From NCBI GenBank assembly GCA_036346375.1, contig CM070511.1, forward strand, positions 7,688,001-7,752,000: 64,000 nucleotides of DNA. The letters are read 5' to 3'. Shown in pieces: positions 1 through 10,524 of the stretch. The DNA is from Guadua angustifolia (lineage: Eukaryota; Streptophyta; Magnoliopsida; Poales; Poaceae). Under the pieces are notes generated by a model. That model had not been told where the DNA came from. It did not search any database and saw only the letters and a list, made by a program, of their open reading frames with translations. The position numbers and the translations under genes were made by a program. Within the stretch, counting starts at the first letter, position 1. Every line of letters begins with the position of its first letter.

Positions 1-149
1 GATACTCATAATTTCAGAGCACAGGACTAGGGTATTATCTCCTCCGCGAGAGCCCGAACCTGTATAATTCCTGCATCTTGTGCTACCATCGAGTTTGGAT
101 CTAGCGCCTTGCCCCGTTTTTATTATTACCGACAATAAACATTGACACC
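1..149 (+). mobile_element. 3' end of a Tat-type LTR, cut by the window edge
   Basis: The stretch matches, with divergence, the reverse complement of the LTR edge at 12,550-12,700. Shared landmarks are CATCGAGTTTGGATC, the AACCTGTATAA stretch and the GGACTAGG motif. It ends in GACA at 149, and minus-strand integrase coding sequence starts immediately to its right. It is therefore the end of a 3' or solo LTR in plus orientation, inserted into Tat-1. The element body lies left of the window, so no target duplication can be checked. Confidence 0.7.
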
Positions 150-1661
150 TGCTGAGCAAAAAACTGACAGCCTTCGCATGTATGGATGATTTCCTCCGCA
201 TTTGTTACTGCAGTCAACCAAAAGAAACCCTGACGATAAGCCTTTCCAACTAGAGTGCTTGATGCTGCATGATATCCACAAACTCCCGAGTGGATTTCTT
301 TGAGGAGATTCTTCCTTTCTTGCTCTAATATACACCGCCTTAGTACTCTGGAAGCACTCTTTGAAAGAGCTCTTCTCCAACCACTACATATCTTTTACTT
401 CAGCGCACGACGTGTTCTGCCTGTGTGCGATCTTCTGGGAGCTTGTTCTTCAACAGATAATCCAGAAAGGGAATTGTCCAGTCAGGGTTGATGACCAAAA
501 CTTCCGCCTCGGCCATCTTTTCCTCCGACTTGTTTGACTACTGTTGTCAACTTACCGAAGGTTTATAAAGCTCTTGAACGAATACGACAGCCGGAACTAT
601 TGTCCTACTGGAATCTAATCTTGCGAGCTCATCTACTGCTTCATTTTCTCGGTGGAGCACATGGATAAGCTCCAACCCGTCAAATTTGTCCTCCAATTTG
701 TGTACCACCTGGCAGTATGCGGCCATATTGTCGCCGATGCACGACTAGTACTTCTATACTTGGTTGATAACGAGCTGTGAGTCCCCACGAACCGTCAATC
801 GTTGGATACCATGTGATATGGCAATACGGAGCCCGTGAATGAGTGCCTCGTACTCGGCGGCATTATTTGATGCTAGAAAATGAATTTGAAGAACGTATTT
901 CAACTATTCCCCTCTTGGAGAGATGAGCACTATGCCTGCCCCCGCGCAGCTAAGCATGAGAGAACCATCGAAATACATTGTCCAATACTCAAGCTCTTCA
1001 ACGGCTGTGGGATTTTGCAGTTCTATCCACTCGGCGGTGAAGTCGGTGAATGCTTGTGATTTGATGGCAGTTCGCAGATTGAATAAAGTTTTGAAGGCTC
1101 CGAGCTCGACTGCCCACTTTGAAATTCTTCTAGTGACTACCCAGTTGTGGAGTATGTCTCCAATCGAAAAAGAAGTGACCACCGAAATCGTGTGCTCTTA
1201 AAAATAATGCTTGAGTTTGCTAGAGGTAATCAGTACGGCGTACAGTAGTTTCTGTACTTACGGGTACCGTACCTTGGACTCGCCCAATACCTCACTGACA
1301 AAATAAACTGGGTGTTGAATCTTTTGTAGGTGTCCTACCTCCTCCCACTCCATAATGATTGCAATCGACTACATGAGTCGTTGCTGCTATGTAAAGCATA
1401 AGGTGTTCCTCGAGCATCGGTGAAACCAAACTGAAGGTGTAGTCAGGAACGTCTTGAGATCCTCAAAAGTTTGTTTTGCCTTGGGAGTCCATTGGAAATT
1501 GTCCTACTTCTTAAGGAGCTTGAAAAACGGCATCCCCCGCATCCCTAGGCGGGTAATAAATCTGCCGAGTGTGACCATGCATCATGTGAGCTTCGGACAT
1601 CCTTCTAGCTAATCGGGGGTTTCATCTTCATGATGGTGTTGACCTCCTCCGGGTTTGCTTC
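150..1661 (-). pseudogene. Tat-1 gypsy pol, distal part: RNase H, second RNase H, integrase zinc finger
   Basis: This is the distal pol of minus-strand element Tat-1, continuing the RT at 8,985-9,700 across the nested insertion. Read right to left: a thumb/connection stretch starting ANPEEVNTIMKMKPP next to the insertion; degraded gypsy RNase H (about 1,200-1,600); a second, archaeal-like RNase H with YWTMYFDGS, NNAAEYEALIHGL and VRGDSQLV (about 700-1,060); and the integrase zinc-finger region with HSGVCG-like, GKA-RQGF and C-GCQF-like residues spread over two frames (about 150-330). A second RNase H is characteristic of the Tat lineage. Stops and frameshifts are frequent. The integrase core is absent because an LTR ends at 149. 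Confidence 0.8.
1657..1661. repeat. Left target-site duplication GCTTC of the nested chromovirus
   Basis: GCTTC directly precedes the TG of the 5' LTR and is repeated at 8,985-8,989 directly after the CA of the 3' LTR. Removing the element and one copy restores a continuous RT reading (...RGIE/ANPEE...) in Tat-1. Confidence 0.95.
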
Positions 1662-2320
1662 TGATGAGGACACGACTTCTTCAGTTCCAACCACATCACC
1701 TGCTGCTACCACACCCCCGGACATGATACAAGGACCGATGACTCGATCTCGCACGAACCGAACCACGTGCTCCTTCTAAGGAATGAAGGTCCAGAAGATG
1801 GCAACAAATAAAAGGGGTGCTGCGCCACCCATCTTTTGGGCTGAGCCCATGTAATAAAATTTCACACATATTATGGAAGGATAGGAGGAGATTTCGCCCT
1901 TCCATAGTGCTGGCCGAAATAGCCTCCCCCTCCATCTACTTAGTCAGGTTCGAGTTCCTTTCGTAGGGGGGTTTTTCTTTGTGTTAAGTTTAGCCATTGC
2001 ACAAACTCTGTTCTTCAGATGTGTTAGACGACCACCTACAAGACAGCCTTTGAGAACCCCACTATTGAGTTGAATCAGTTTGTTTTGTCAATTCCTTGTT
2101 GCCTACAACTTATTCTTGCTAGTTCTTCGTTTGCTCGCAAGAATTGAACATCGTGTTCAGGTTGATCGTGTTTCCCAGCATGGTCAATAACCTTCGGAGT
2201 TGGATCAACGATTGCTAAGGCGCACACGACCTGTTCGTTTGTAGTCGGATCGCGAGAGTCACCTCCACCACAATCGAAAGTTATCTTCTCACCGAAAGAT
2301 CGGGCACTCCGGCTCTATCA
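1662..2320 (+). repeat. 5' LTR of the nested chromovirus
   Basis: A 659-bp direct repeat of 8,328-8,984, with TG at the start and CA at the end. It is followed at once by AG and the primer-binding site. Confidence 0.95.
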
Positions 2321-2322
2321 AG

Positions 2323-2332
2323 TGGTATCAGA
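2323..2332 (+). other. Primer-binding site TGGTATCAGA
   Basis: TGGTATCAGA, two bases after the 5' LTR, is complementary to the 3' end of plant initiator tRNA-Met, the usual primer for many plant retrotransposons. It fixes the element as plus-strand. Confidence 0.85.
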
Positions 2333-3621
2333 TTTCAGGTTCATCGGTGAGAGTTCATCGTTCTTTTCCTTCCTATCGTATTTTGCGTTGTTACATCATC
2401 CGCTGTCCAAAACAATCTGTGCCTTGCATCTTTCTTGTCAGTATTTTGCGTTGTTGAATTTTCGGTTGCATTGTCGTGTTGAGTTGCTGGTCTTAGTTCA
2501 GATTGGTGTTCAGTTCGATCTGGTCATCGTAGGCCACGCCGCTCGCAACTCCTGCAGGTTCGTTATCTTGCTGCTGTCGCCATTGCTGCAGATTCTTCAT
2601 CTGCCTTTGCCGCCCTAGCCGCCCTTGCAACACTGCTAGCACTTCCTGTCCCAGCGAGCACATCTCAAAAAAAAAGAGAAACATATACAGACAAAAAAAA
2701 GGAGAGAGAAGAAGAAAACAAAAATCCGAGAAAAGGATTTCGGTTCAAGGGATAAGGCAAGTCCAGATCGGTTTCTTTTCGATTTGGAAAGGATCAGAGG
2801 GAAGAATACATAAAGTCTAGCCTGTTTGCTTCGGTTTGGCTGGGATAGGAAGGTATAGCCGTTCCCCTTTTTGGTTTTTGGCTCAGTTTTCCTTTTTAAA
2901 GTGATTTCGGATTTCCTTCCGGACACCCTGCACGAAATATGCAATAACTTTTGCATACGATCTTCGATTGGGCTGTTCTTGTACTCAAAATGACCGGAAG
3001 AAAAAGTTGCATCCGAAAATCGACAATCCACTCTAATTGAGTTCCCGGGGCTTTGAAAATTTTGTTTGACCCCAAAAAACATCGTTTAGGGCTTCAAAAC
3101 GGCCCCAAAAGTTCGAAAATTTTCCACCTCTGTTTCAGCTGAAATTTTTGCTGTCGTGTCCTGGGTTCGTGTGTATCACTACCTCATAGACGGTCTGCCA
3201 TTTCAAGTCTTCGAACTCCCGGTAGACCACTGTCTTTCTATGCCACAACCACCCCGTTTTGTGCCTTTCTGCTTGCTGATATTGCTTAGCTTTTCATTGT
3301 TCTGAGCTAGGATCGGCAACATTGACTACTACTTTGAACGACTTTTCAACTTGCATTGCTGACTTGAATTATTGCTAATCCTTGCTACATATTTGAACCT
3401 TTCCAAGCTACACTTCTCTACAGCGAGTAGATTCGTGTCACCTGGCAATCGCTCTATCCAATCTCCAGCCGCTGGTTGCCGATCACCCCTATGACTTGGT
3501 AAGGATTGGTAAGAGTTTGTTAACGGCTTGTGAGGGTGTGACTTGACATACCCACAACCTATTAGTTGCACGACGTATACTTGTGTTCCCTTGCTTCCTG
3601 TTTTGTTTTCTTTCGCTAACA
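2333..3621 (+). other. Untranslated leader of the nested chromovirus
   Basis: About 1.3 kb between the primer-binding site and the likely gag ATG. It has no plausible coding frame. It includes a purine-rich run of A and GAGA motifs at about 2,665-2,735. Short open frames on both strands here look incidental. Confidence 0.6.
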
Positions 3622-4846
3622 ATGGCAGGAACTTCGGAGCATTCAGAATTCACCTCGGCCCATTCTCCTCGTACTAGGGGCATCATCCAACACTTTGAAC
3701 GCCAAATGCACCTGCGTACGGAAGGCTTGAGGAGGACATCCGACAAACGAATGCACATCTTGCACAACTGGAGGACGCCCAGATCAAAACAACTACAACC
3801 CTGGATGAAATGCGTACCGCCCAAGGCACCACCAATACTAATCTGGACACAATAGTGACACGTCTTGAGGAGTCATCACTTAACACTTGCATCGTTGTTC
3901 AAGGTCCAAATACCCACGCGACATTGCAGATCAAGGTGAGGATGTTTTTGGCGGTGATACCGAGTATGATGCGCATGTCGACTACAACGCAGCTCGGGGT
4001 CGTCGCCAACCATGTGTCCATCAACAAGGTATGCACCGACCACAGCATCGCCATGAGGTACGAATTCCGGATGATTCCTTTACTAAGGTCAAGTTCAGCA
4101 TTCCTACGTTTAATGGCAAATATGATCTGGATGCTTATCTTACCTGGGAATTAGCGGTTGACCAAAAGTTTGCATGCCATGCTTTTCCTGCACATAACCA
4201 AGTTAGGGCTACCACTAGTGAATTCACAGATTTTGCATCTGTTTGGCGGAGAGAACATTGCCACACGCATCCGAATAACATTCCCACAACTTGGGAAGCT
4301 TTGAAACTACTCATGCGACACCGATTTGTTCCATCATACTATGCTCGTGACATGCTAAATAAACTCCAACGCTTAAGTCAAGGTACCAATTCTGTAGAGG
4401 AATACTTTCAGGAGTTACAACTGGGTATGTTGCGTTGTGGTTTAGTTGAGAATGAGGATCCAGCTATGGCACGTTTTCTGGGTGGGCTCAACCGCGAGAT
4501 ACAGGACATTCTTGATTACAAAGATTACAATTCTCTTACTCGATTGTTCCATCTTGCTTGCAAAGCTGAACGAGAAGTGCAGGGACGTCAAACGAGGACA
4601 CGAGCTAACTTTTCTGCAGGTCGCACTCACTCTTGGCCTCCAAGCGCTTCTCCTGCATTGTCCGCCCATTCGGCTGCACCATCTCCATCCAACAAACAAC
4701 ACACAGTGAAGTCGACTCCCACACCACAGTCTTCCGCAGAGCAAGGTGCTCCTCGTGATCACCACAACGCATTTCGCTTGTTTCTACAGACGGACCAGGA
4801 CGCCCAAAGGCTATCATCAGAAGGGCCTTGGACATATCATGCGTGA
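3622..4846 (+). pseudogene. gag of the nested chromovirus, frameshifted
   Basis: Gag would form the particle that packages the element RNA. A likely start at 3,622 opens MAGTSEHSEF. A frame change near 3,720 leads into an acidic coiled-coil-like stretch (LEEDIRQTNAHLAQLEDAQ), and a further change leads to the long frame ending at 4,846. That frame holds the conserved gag core (FTKVKFSIPTFNGKYDLDAY, FVPSYYARDMLNKLQ, GLNREIQDILDYK and LFHLACKAEREVQG). Several shifts mean it cannot yield full Gag. The start is chosen because the leader ends there and the peptide resembles gag N-termini. I am sure of the domain and less sure of the exact start. Confidence 0.85.
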
Positions 4847-5605
4847 TTGTCCAAACAAGCGCGTGCTGGTTATACGTGATAATGGTGAGTATTCTTCAGC
4901 TAGTGATTTGGATGATGATACGTATGCCATGCTTGCTACTGACGTTGCAGAACTCGACCTTGCATTTGATCAAGAAGTACATGTTGCTACTACTGATGCC
5001 GATAAGTATTTGAGTATTGTGGTCCAACGGTACTCAAGACTCAGATTGCTCAAAGAGAGCACAATCAAGCCACAACTGCTCCAAACCAAAGGAGTTGTAA
5101 AGGAACGATTGCTCGCATCATTATCGATGGTGGAAGCTGCAACAACTTAGCTAGTACCGAATTGGTGGACAAGCTTGCTTTACCTACACGACCACATCCC
5201 CACCCCTACCACATCCAGTGGCTCAATTCGAGTGGTAAATTGAAGGTAACACATTCCGTGCGGGTTCACTTTGCTATGGGTTCGTACCATGATTATGCTG
5301 ATTGTGAAGTTGTGCCTATGCAAGCATGTTCTATGCTACTAGGTAGACCTTGGCAATATGATACTGATTCTTTGCATAATGGTCGAACTAATCAATACTC
5401 CCTCATCTTTAAAGGAAAGAAAATTATCTTGCACCCCATGACTCCTAAACAACTTGTTAAAGATGAACTTGCTAGGGCAACTAGAGAGAATAACCAGAAA
5501 CATGCTATAAGTGAAAATCAGGTTGTAACAACAGAATTCTTACAACAAAATGCCCACGCTCAAAACGCTCAATCTGATTTGAAATTAAAGTCCCTGTGTT
5601 GCTAG
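4827..5605 (+). pseudogene. Zinc knuckle and aspartic protease of the nested chromovirus
   Basis: A degraded zinc knuckle (GLGHIMRDCPNKR, first cysteines lost in a frame change) follows gag at about 4,830. Retropepsin then follows: the catalytic DGG motif lies at about 5,127-5,140 (IIIDGGSCNN) in a frame that stops at 5,150, and the flap and C-terminal part reads on from 5,162 (DCEVVPMQACSMLLGRPWQ). In intact relatives this protease cleaves the polyprotein. The stop at 5,150 separates the catalytic aspartate from the rest of the domain, so the enzyme is dead. Confidence 0.85.
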
Positions 5606-5739
5606 CTACTCGTCGACATGGATGATTGTGTTGCTTGTGCATCGGGTTGTTTTGCTCTCATGTGCACAAAGGTCCTGTTCTCTTTGGATGATATGCCTCC
5701 TTCTTGCACCTGCCGCTACTAACCTTTTGCAGAATATTC

Positions 5740-7080
5740 CGATGTTTTTCCAAAAGACATACCACTGGACTTCCACCCTCCGGCATTGAACATCGATTGA
5801 CCTTATTCCAGAGCATCATTGCATGCCCGCATCGCATCTCAATCCCGAGGAAACAAAAGAAATTCAGCGTCAAGTCCAGAATTACTTGATAAGGGTATGT
5901 TCGTGAATCTCTTAGCCCTTGTGCTGTCCCTCGTTCTCCTTGTGCCTAAGAAAGATGGTTCATGGCGATGTGTGTTGATTGTCGTGCTATTAACAACATT
6001 ACAATCCGCTATCGTCATCCGCTCCCTAGGTTAGATGACATGCTTGATGAATTAAGTGGTGCTCGTTTGTTCTCCAAAATTGATTTGCGTAGTGGGTACC
6101 ATCAGATTCGTATGAAGTTGGGGGATGAATGGAAAACAGACTTTCAAAACTAAGTTCGCTTATATGAGTGGTTAGTCATGCCTTTTGGGTTAACTAACGC
6201 ACCTAGCACCTTCATGAGACTAATGAACGAAGTTTTGCGCGCTTTTATAGGCAAATTTGTGGTTGTCTATTTTGATGATATATTGATTTACAGCAAATCT
6301 TTGGAGGAACATCTTGATCATTTACGTGTTGTTTTTACCGCTTTACGTCGTGCACACTTGTTTGGCAACCTAGATAAGTGCAGTTTTTGCACAGACCGTG
6401 TGTCTTTTCTTGGCTATGTTGTTATAGCTCAAGGTATCGAAGTGGACCAAGCCAAGGTTGAAGCCATACATAATCGGGCCGACACCATCAACGGTGACAC
6501 AAATTAGGAGTTTTCTTGGACTCGCTGGCTTCTATCGCAGATTTGTGCGTGATTTTGGAACCATCGCCGCTCCGCCCAACGAACTCACAAAGAAAGGTGT
6601 TCCCTTCTCTTGGGGTTCACAACAAGAAACGGCCTTCACAATTTTGAAAGATAAGTTGACCCATGCACCTTTGCTTCAGCTTCCTGATTTTACAAAGATG
6701 TTTGAACTAGAGTGTGATGCTAGTGGAATTGGGTTGGGTGGTATGTCACGCAAGATGGAAAACCGTTATGATTTCAAGGAGAAATTGAGTGGTCCTAGTT
6801 TGAACTATTCAACTTATGACAAAGAATTATTTGCATTAGTTCGAACTTTGGGGACATGGCAAGATTACTTGTGGCCTAGAGAGTTCATTATTCATTTCGA
6901 TCATGAATCTTTAAAGCATATTAGAAACCAAACTAATCTGAATCGCCAAGCATGCAAAATGGGTAGAATTCATTGAATCGCTTCCTATGTCATCAAACAC
7001 AAGAAAGGGAAAGAAAATGTCATTGCCGATGCTTTGTCTCGTGATACTCCATGCTCTCACAACTTGATTTCACAATTTTG
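5740..7080 (+). pseudogene. Reverse transcriptase and RNase H of the nested chromovirus
   Basis: RT motifs appear in order across several frames: FSKIDLRSGYHQIRM (about 6,075), MPFGLTNAPSTFMRLM (6,178), the catalytic YFDDILIYSK (about 6,268-6,300) and FLGYVV (about 6,407). RNase H then follows with the first active-site stretch ELECDASGIGLGG (about 6,703), NYSTYDKELFALVR and IHFDHESLKHI. The piece VIADALSRDTP closes the domain at about 7,020. At least four stops or frame changes occur, near 5,890, 6,150, 6,505 and 6,975. The catalytic YFDD itself is intact. Confidence 0.9.
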
Positions 7081-8312
7081 GGCTACAAACACCGAAGGAG
7101 CAATCGCTCTTGATCCTGATTTCAAGGACTTGTCATGAATTGTAAGGATGGGCTAACATGTGGCAAGTTCTTCACGAATGGTGGTTTCTTGTTCCGTGCT
7201 AACAAGCTGTGCATTCTAGCTAGTTCTATTCGTCTTTTGCTATTACAGGAAGCACACGGAGGTGGACTTATGGGGCACTTCGGTGTCAAGAAGACTGAGG
7301 ACATCTTGTCTAATCATTTCTTTTGGCCAAAGATGCGACGGATGTGGAGAGATTTGTTGCTCGCCGCTCCACATGTCAACGAGCTAAGTCCGCACTTAAC
7401 CCACACGGTTTGTACATGCCCCTTCCTGTTCCGAACACTCCTTGGGAGGATATCTCGATGGATTTTATTTTGGGATTGCCTAGAACAAAGAAGGGGAGGG
7501 ATAGTATTTTTGTGGTTGTGGATCGTTTTTCCAAAATGGCTCACTTCATACCATGTCACAAGAGTGATGATGCTATTCATGTTGCTGATTTATTCTTTCG
7601 TGAAATTGTTCGATTACATGGTGTTCCTAATACGATAGTCTCAGATCATGATACAAAATTTCTTAGTCATTTTTGGCGCACTCTATGGAACAAATTGGGC
7701 ACTAAGTTACTATTCAAGACTACATGTCACCCTCGCATGTATGGTCAAACTGAGGTTGTTAATAGAACTTTGTCTACCATGCTTAGGGCTGTTCTAAAGA
7801 AAAATCTAAAAATGTGAGAGGCATGTTTGCCACATATTGAGTTTGCTTACAATCGTTCTGTCCATTCCACCACAAAGATGTGCCCTTTCCAAATTGTCTA
7901 TGGCTTTATTCCTCGTGCCCCAATTGATTTGCTCTCTATGTCCTTTTCTGAGGACATGCACCCTGATGCTAACCAATGTGCAGATCTGATATTGCAATTG
8001 CATGAGCAGACTAAGGAGAACATTGAGCGTATGAATGCAAAGAACAAAATTGCAGGTAGTAAAGGACGACATCATGTTACCTTTCAACCTAGTGATTTGG
8101 TCTGGTTACACTTGCGAAAAGATCGTTTCCCTACATTACGCAAGTCCAAATTGATGCCACGTGCTGATGGACCCTTCAAGATTTTAAAAAAAAATGATAA
8201 TGCCTATATGCTTGACCTTCCTGCAGACTATGGTGTTTCTTCTAGTTTCAATGTTGCAGATTTGAAGCCCTATGTAGGTGAGGAAGAGCAGATTCCATCG
8301 AGGACGACTTGA
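7081..8312 (+). pseudogene. Integrase of the nested chromovirus
   Basis: The zinc-finger segment reads HGGGLMGHFGVKKTEDIL then FFWPKM (about 7,255-7,335). After a frame change the core runs from ISMDFILGLP through VSDHDTKFLSHFW to HPRMYGQTEVVNRTL (7,323-7,817), giving the D, D and E positions of the DDE triad. A stop at 7,815-7,817 interrupts it, and the C-terminal part continues from 7,827 (HIEFAYNRSVHSTTK, DLVWLHLRKDRFP, FNVADLKPYVGEEE). It stops at 8,310, just before the purine tract. No chromodomain is seen after the GPF-like module. Confidence 0.88.
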
Positions 8313-8315
8313 TTC

Positions 8316-8327
8316 AAGAAGGGAGGA
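8316..8327 (+). other. Polypurine tract
   Basis: AAGAAGGGAGGA directly abuts the TG of the 3' LTR, where plus-strand DNA synthesis would be primed. Confidence 0.85.
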
Positions 8328-8984
8328 TGATGAGGACACGACTTCTTGGGCCCAACCACATCACCGCTGCTACCACACCCCCGACATGATACAAGGACCG
8401 ATGACTCGATCTCGCACGAACTGAATCTACGTGCTCCTTCTAAGGAATGAAGGTCCAGAAGATGGCAACAAATAAAAGGGGTGCTGCGCCACCCATCTTT
8501 TGGGCTGAGCCCATGTAATAAAATTTCACACATATTATGGAAGGATAGGAGGAGATTTCGCCCTTCCATAGTGCTGGCCGAAATAGCCTCCCCCTCCATC
8601 TACTTAGTCAGGTTTGAGTTCCTTTCGTAGGGGGGTTTTTCTTTGTGTTAAGTTTAGCCATTGCGCAAACTCTGTTCTTCAGATGTGTTAGACGACCACC
8701 TGCAAGACAGCCTTTGAGAACCCCACTATTGAGTTGAATCAGTTTGTTTTGTCAATTCCTTATTGCCTACAACTTATTCTTGCTAGTTCTTCGATTGCTC
8801 GCAGGAATTGAACCTCGTGTTCAGGTTGATCATGTTTCCCTGCAAGGTCAATAACCTTCGGAGTTAGATCAACGATTGCTAAGGCGCATACGACCTGTTC
8901 GTTTGTAGTCGGATCGCGAGAGTCACCTCCACCACAATCGAAAGTTATCTTCTCACCGAAAGATCGGGCACTCTGGCTCTATCA
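8328..8984 (+). repeat. 3' LTR of the nested chromovirus
   Basis: 657 bp, about 97% identical by hand count to 1,662-2,320. Most differences are transitions and single-base indels. Confidence 0.95.
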
Positions 8985-8989
8985 GCTTC
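8985..8989. repeat. Right target-site duplication GCTTC
   Basis: Identical to 1,657-1,661. It marks where the Tat-1 RT sequence resumes. Confidence 0.95.
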
Positions 8990-9700
8990 GATACCACGAT
9001 AAGACATGATGAATCCGAGTAGCTTTCCCAAAGGGACTCTAAAGACACACTTCTCGAGGTTGAGCTTCATCTTGTAGACCCTTAGGCTTTCGAACGTCTC
9101 AGCCAAATCAGAGACGAGGTCTTCCTTTATTCAAAACTTGACAACAACATCATCCATGTATGCCTCCACGTTGCATCCGAGTTGAGTGTGAAAACACCAC
9201 TGTATCACGTGCTGATTGGTGGCGCCAACATTTTTCAACCGAATGGCATTGTGATGTAGCAGAAAGCCCCAAACGGCATGATGAACGAAGTCTTAAAGTA
9301 GTCTTCCTCTTTTAGTCTGATCTGGTGATACCCCGAGTAGGCATCTAGGAAACTCAAGAGCTCGCACCCGGTGGTTGAGTCCACCACCTGATCGATGCGA
9401 GGTAGGGCGAATGGATCTTTTGGGCACATCTTGTTGAGATCAATATAATCAAAACACATGCGCCAACTTTTATTCTTCTTGCGAACAAGAACTAGATTTG
9501 CTAACCAGTCAGCATGATACACTTCTTTTATAAAGCCAGCAGCTAAAAGTTTGGTGATCTCCTCCTTGATAGCACCGCGGCGATCTTCCACGAACCATCG
9601 GAGCCGTTGCTTGATTGGTCCTGCCTTCTCATCAACGTTCAAAGAGTGCTCAATCACCACCCTAGGAACACTAGGCATATCAGATGGCTTCCAAGCAAAG
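8985..9700 (-). pseudogene. Tat-1 reverse transcriptase, proximal part
   Basis: The frame at 9,678-9,235 carries RT fingers and palm: VYHADWLANLVLVRKKNKSW, MCFDYIDLNKMCPKDPF, LPRIDQVVD, LSFLDAYSGYHQI and ITMPFG. A frame change near 9,240 leads to AYMDDVVVK, the catalytic YMDD box, at about 9,145-9,170, and then to a stretch ending RGIE at the insertion site. The nested chromovirus split the gene exactly here. RT continues at 1,661 on the other side. The YMDD box is the Tat and Athila form, unlike the YFDD of the nested element. Confidence 0.88.
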
Positions 9701-9867
9701 ATGTCTCTATTCGCCTAGAAGAAGGTGACGAGTGTGTCTTCCTATTTATGATCGAGCCCTGTCCCAATCATAGCCGTCTTGGCCGAGTTGGATAGGTCGA
9801 GTGTTATTTTCTTGACTCATTCGTCAGGCTTTATTCCTGACTTGGCCTGCTTCTTGGCTAGGATGTC

Positions 9868-10524
9868 TCATTCGTCTTGTAGGACTGCAGCTGCCAGTCG
9901 AATCTTCTCTATGTCGGGTGACGCCTCCTGTATCTTAGCCAACTCGTAGCTCTCCCTATCGCACATAAAGGATTGCTTGACATCACCACAAACCGTGATA
10001 ATGCCTTTTGGCCCAGACATCTTCAATACCAAATAAATGTAGTGCGACACTGCCATGAATTTGGCTAAGCCTGGCCTTCCCAAGATGGCATGGTACGCCG
10101 TCTCAAAATCAGCCACTTCGAAATTTAGGTACTCGGTCTGGTAATTCTCCTTTGTACCGAACGTGACAGACAAGGCGATCTGCCCGAGTGGTACCGCCAA
10201 GGTCCCGGGGATTACCCCATGGAATGGCAATGAGCCTCGCTTCAACTCAGAGCTAGGGATCTTCATGTCATCGAAGGTGCTGGAGAAAAGGACGTTGAGT
10301 CCGCTCCCTCCGTCAACCAGCACTCTCCTGAGTTTGACGCTACGAATAACAGGGTTCAACCCAAGAGGATATCTCCCTGGGTATGGAACATGGTCGGGGT
10401 GATCCGAGCGGTCAAATGTGATTGAAACTTCAGAACACCTCAAGTATTGGGGGGTCACTGGCATGACTGCAATGATCTCTCGATCGGTAAGTTTTTGCTT
10501 CCACTTGGACTCATATGCAGCCAA
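9868..10524 (-). pseudogene. Tat-1 aspartic protease region
   Basis: A 218-residue open stretch. The retropepsin motif LVDGGSGLNVLF lies at about residues 70-81. It is preceded by a gag-to-protease linker (YLRCSEVSITFDRSDHPDHV) and followed by GVIPGTLAVPLGQI, FEVADFETAYHAILGRPGL and FMAVSHYIYLVLKM, the standard arrangement for grass Tat elements. It is open over the whole domain, the best-preserved part of Tat-1. A stop separates it from RT. Its left-hand end (residues near DIEKIRLAAAVLQDE) matches the usual protease/RT linker. Confidence 0.88.

Larger units (their letters stand above)
1662..8984 (+). mobile_element. Complete but coding-defective Ty3/gypsy chromovirus-like LTR retrotransposon
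   Basis: A 7.3-kb element bounded by two LTRs of 659 and 657 bp, both starting TGATGAGGACACG and ending CTCTATCA, and flanked by GCTTC duplications. It carries a TGGTATCAGA primer-binding site, gag, zinc knuckle, protease, RT, RNase H, integrase and a purine tract in the usual gypsy order. The two LTRs differ at roughly 20 positions by hand count (about 3%), pointing to a fairly young insertion. The internal frames contain many stops and shifts. No chromodomain is visible at the integrase C-terminus. The gag and integrase tail resemble common grass chromovirus proteins, but I do not assign a named family. Confidence 0.93.
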
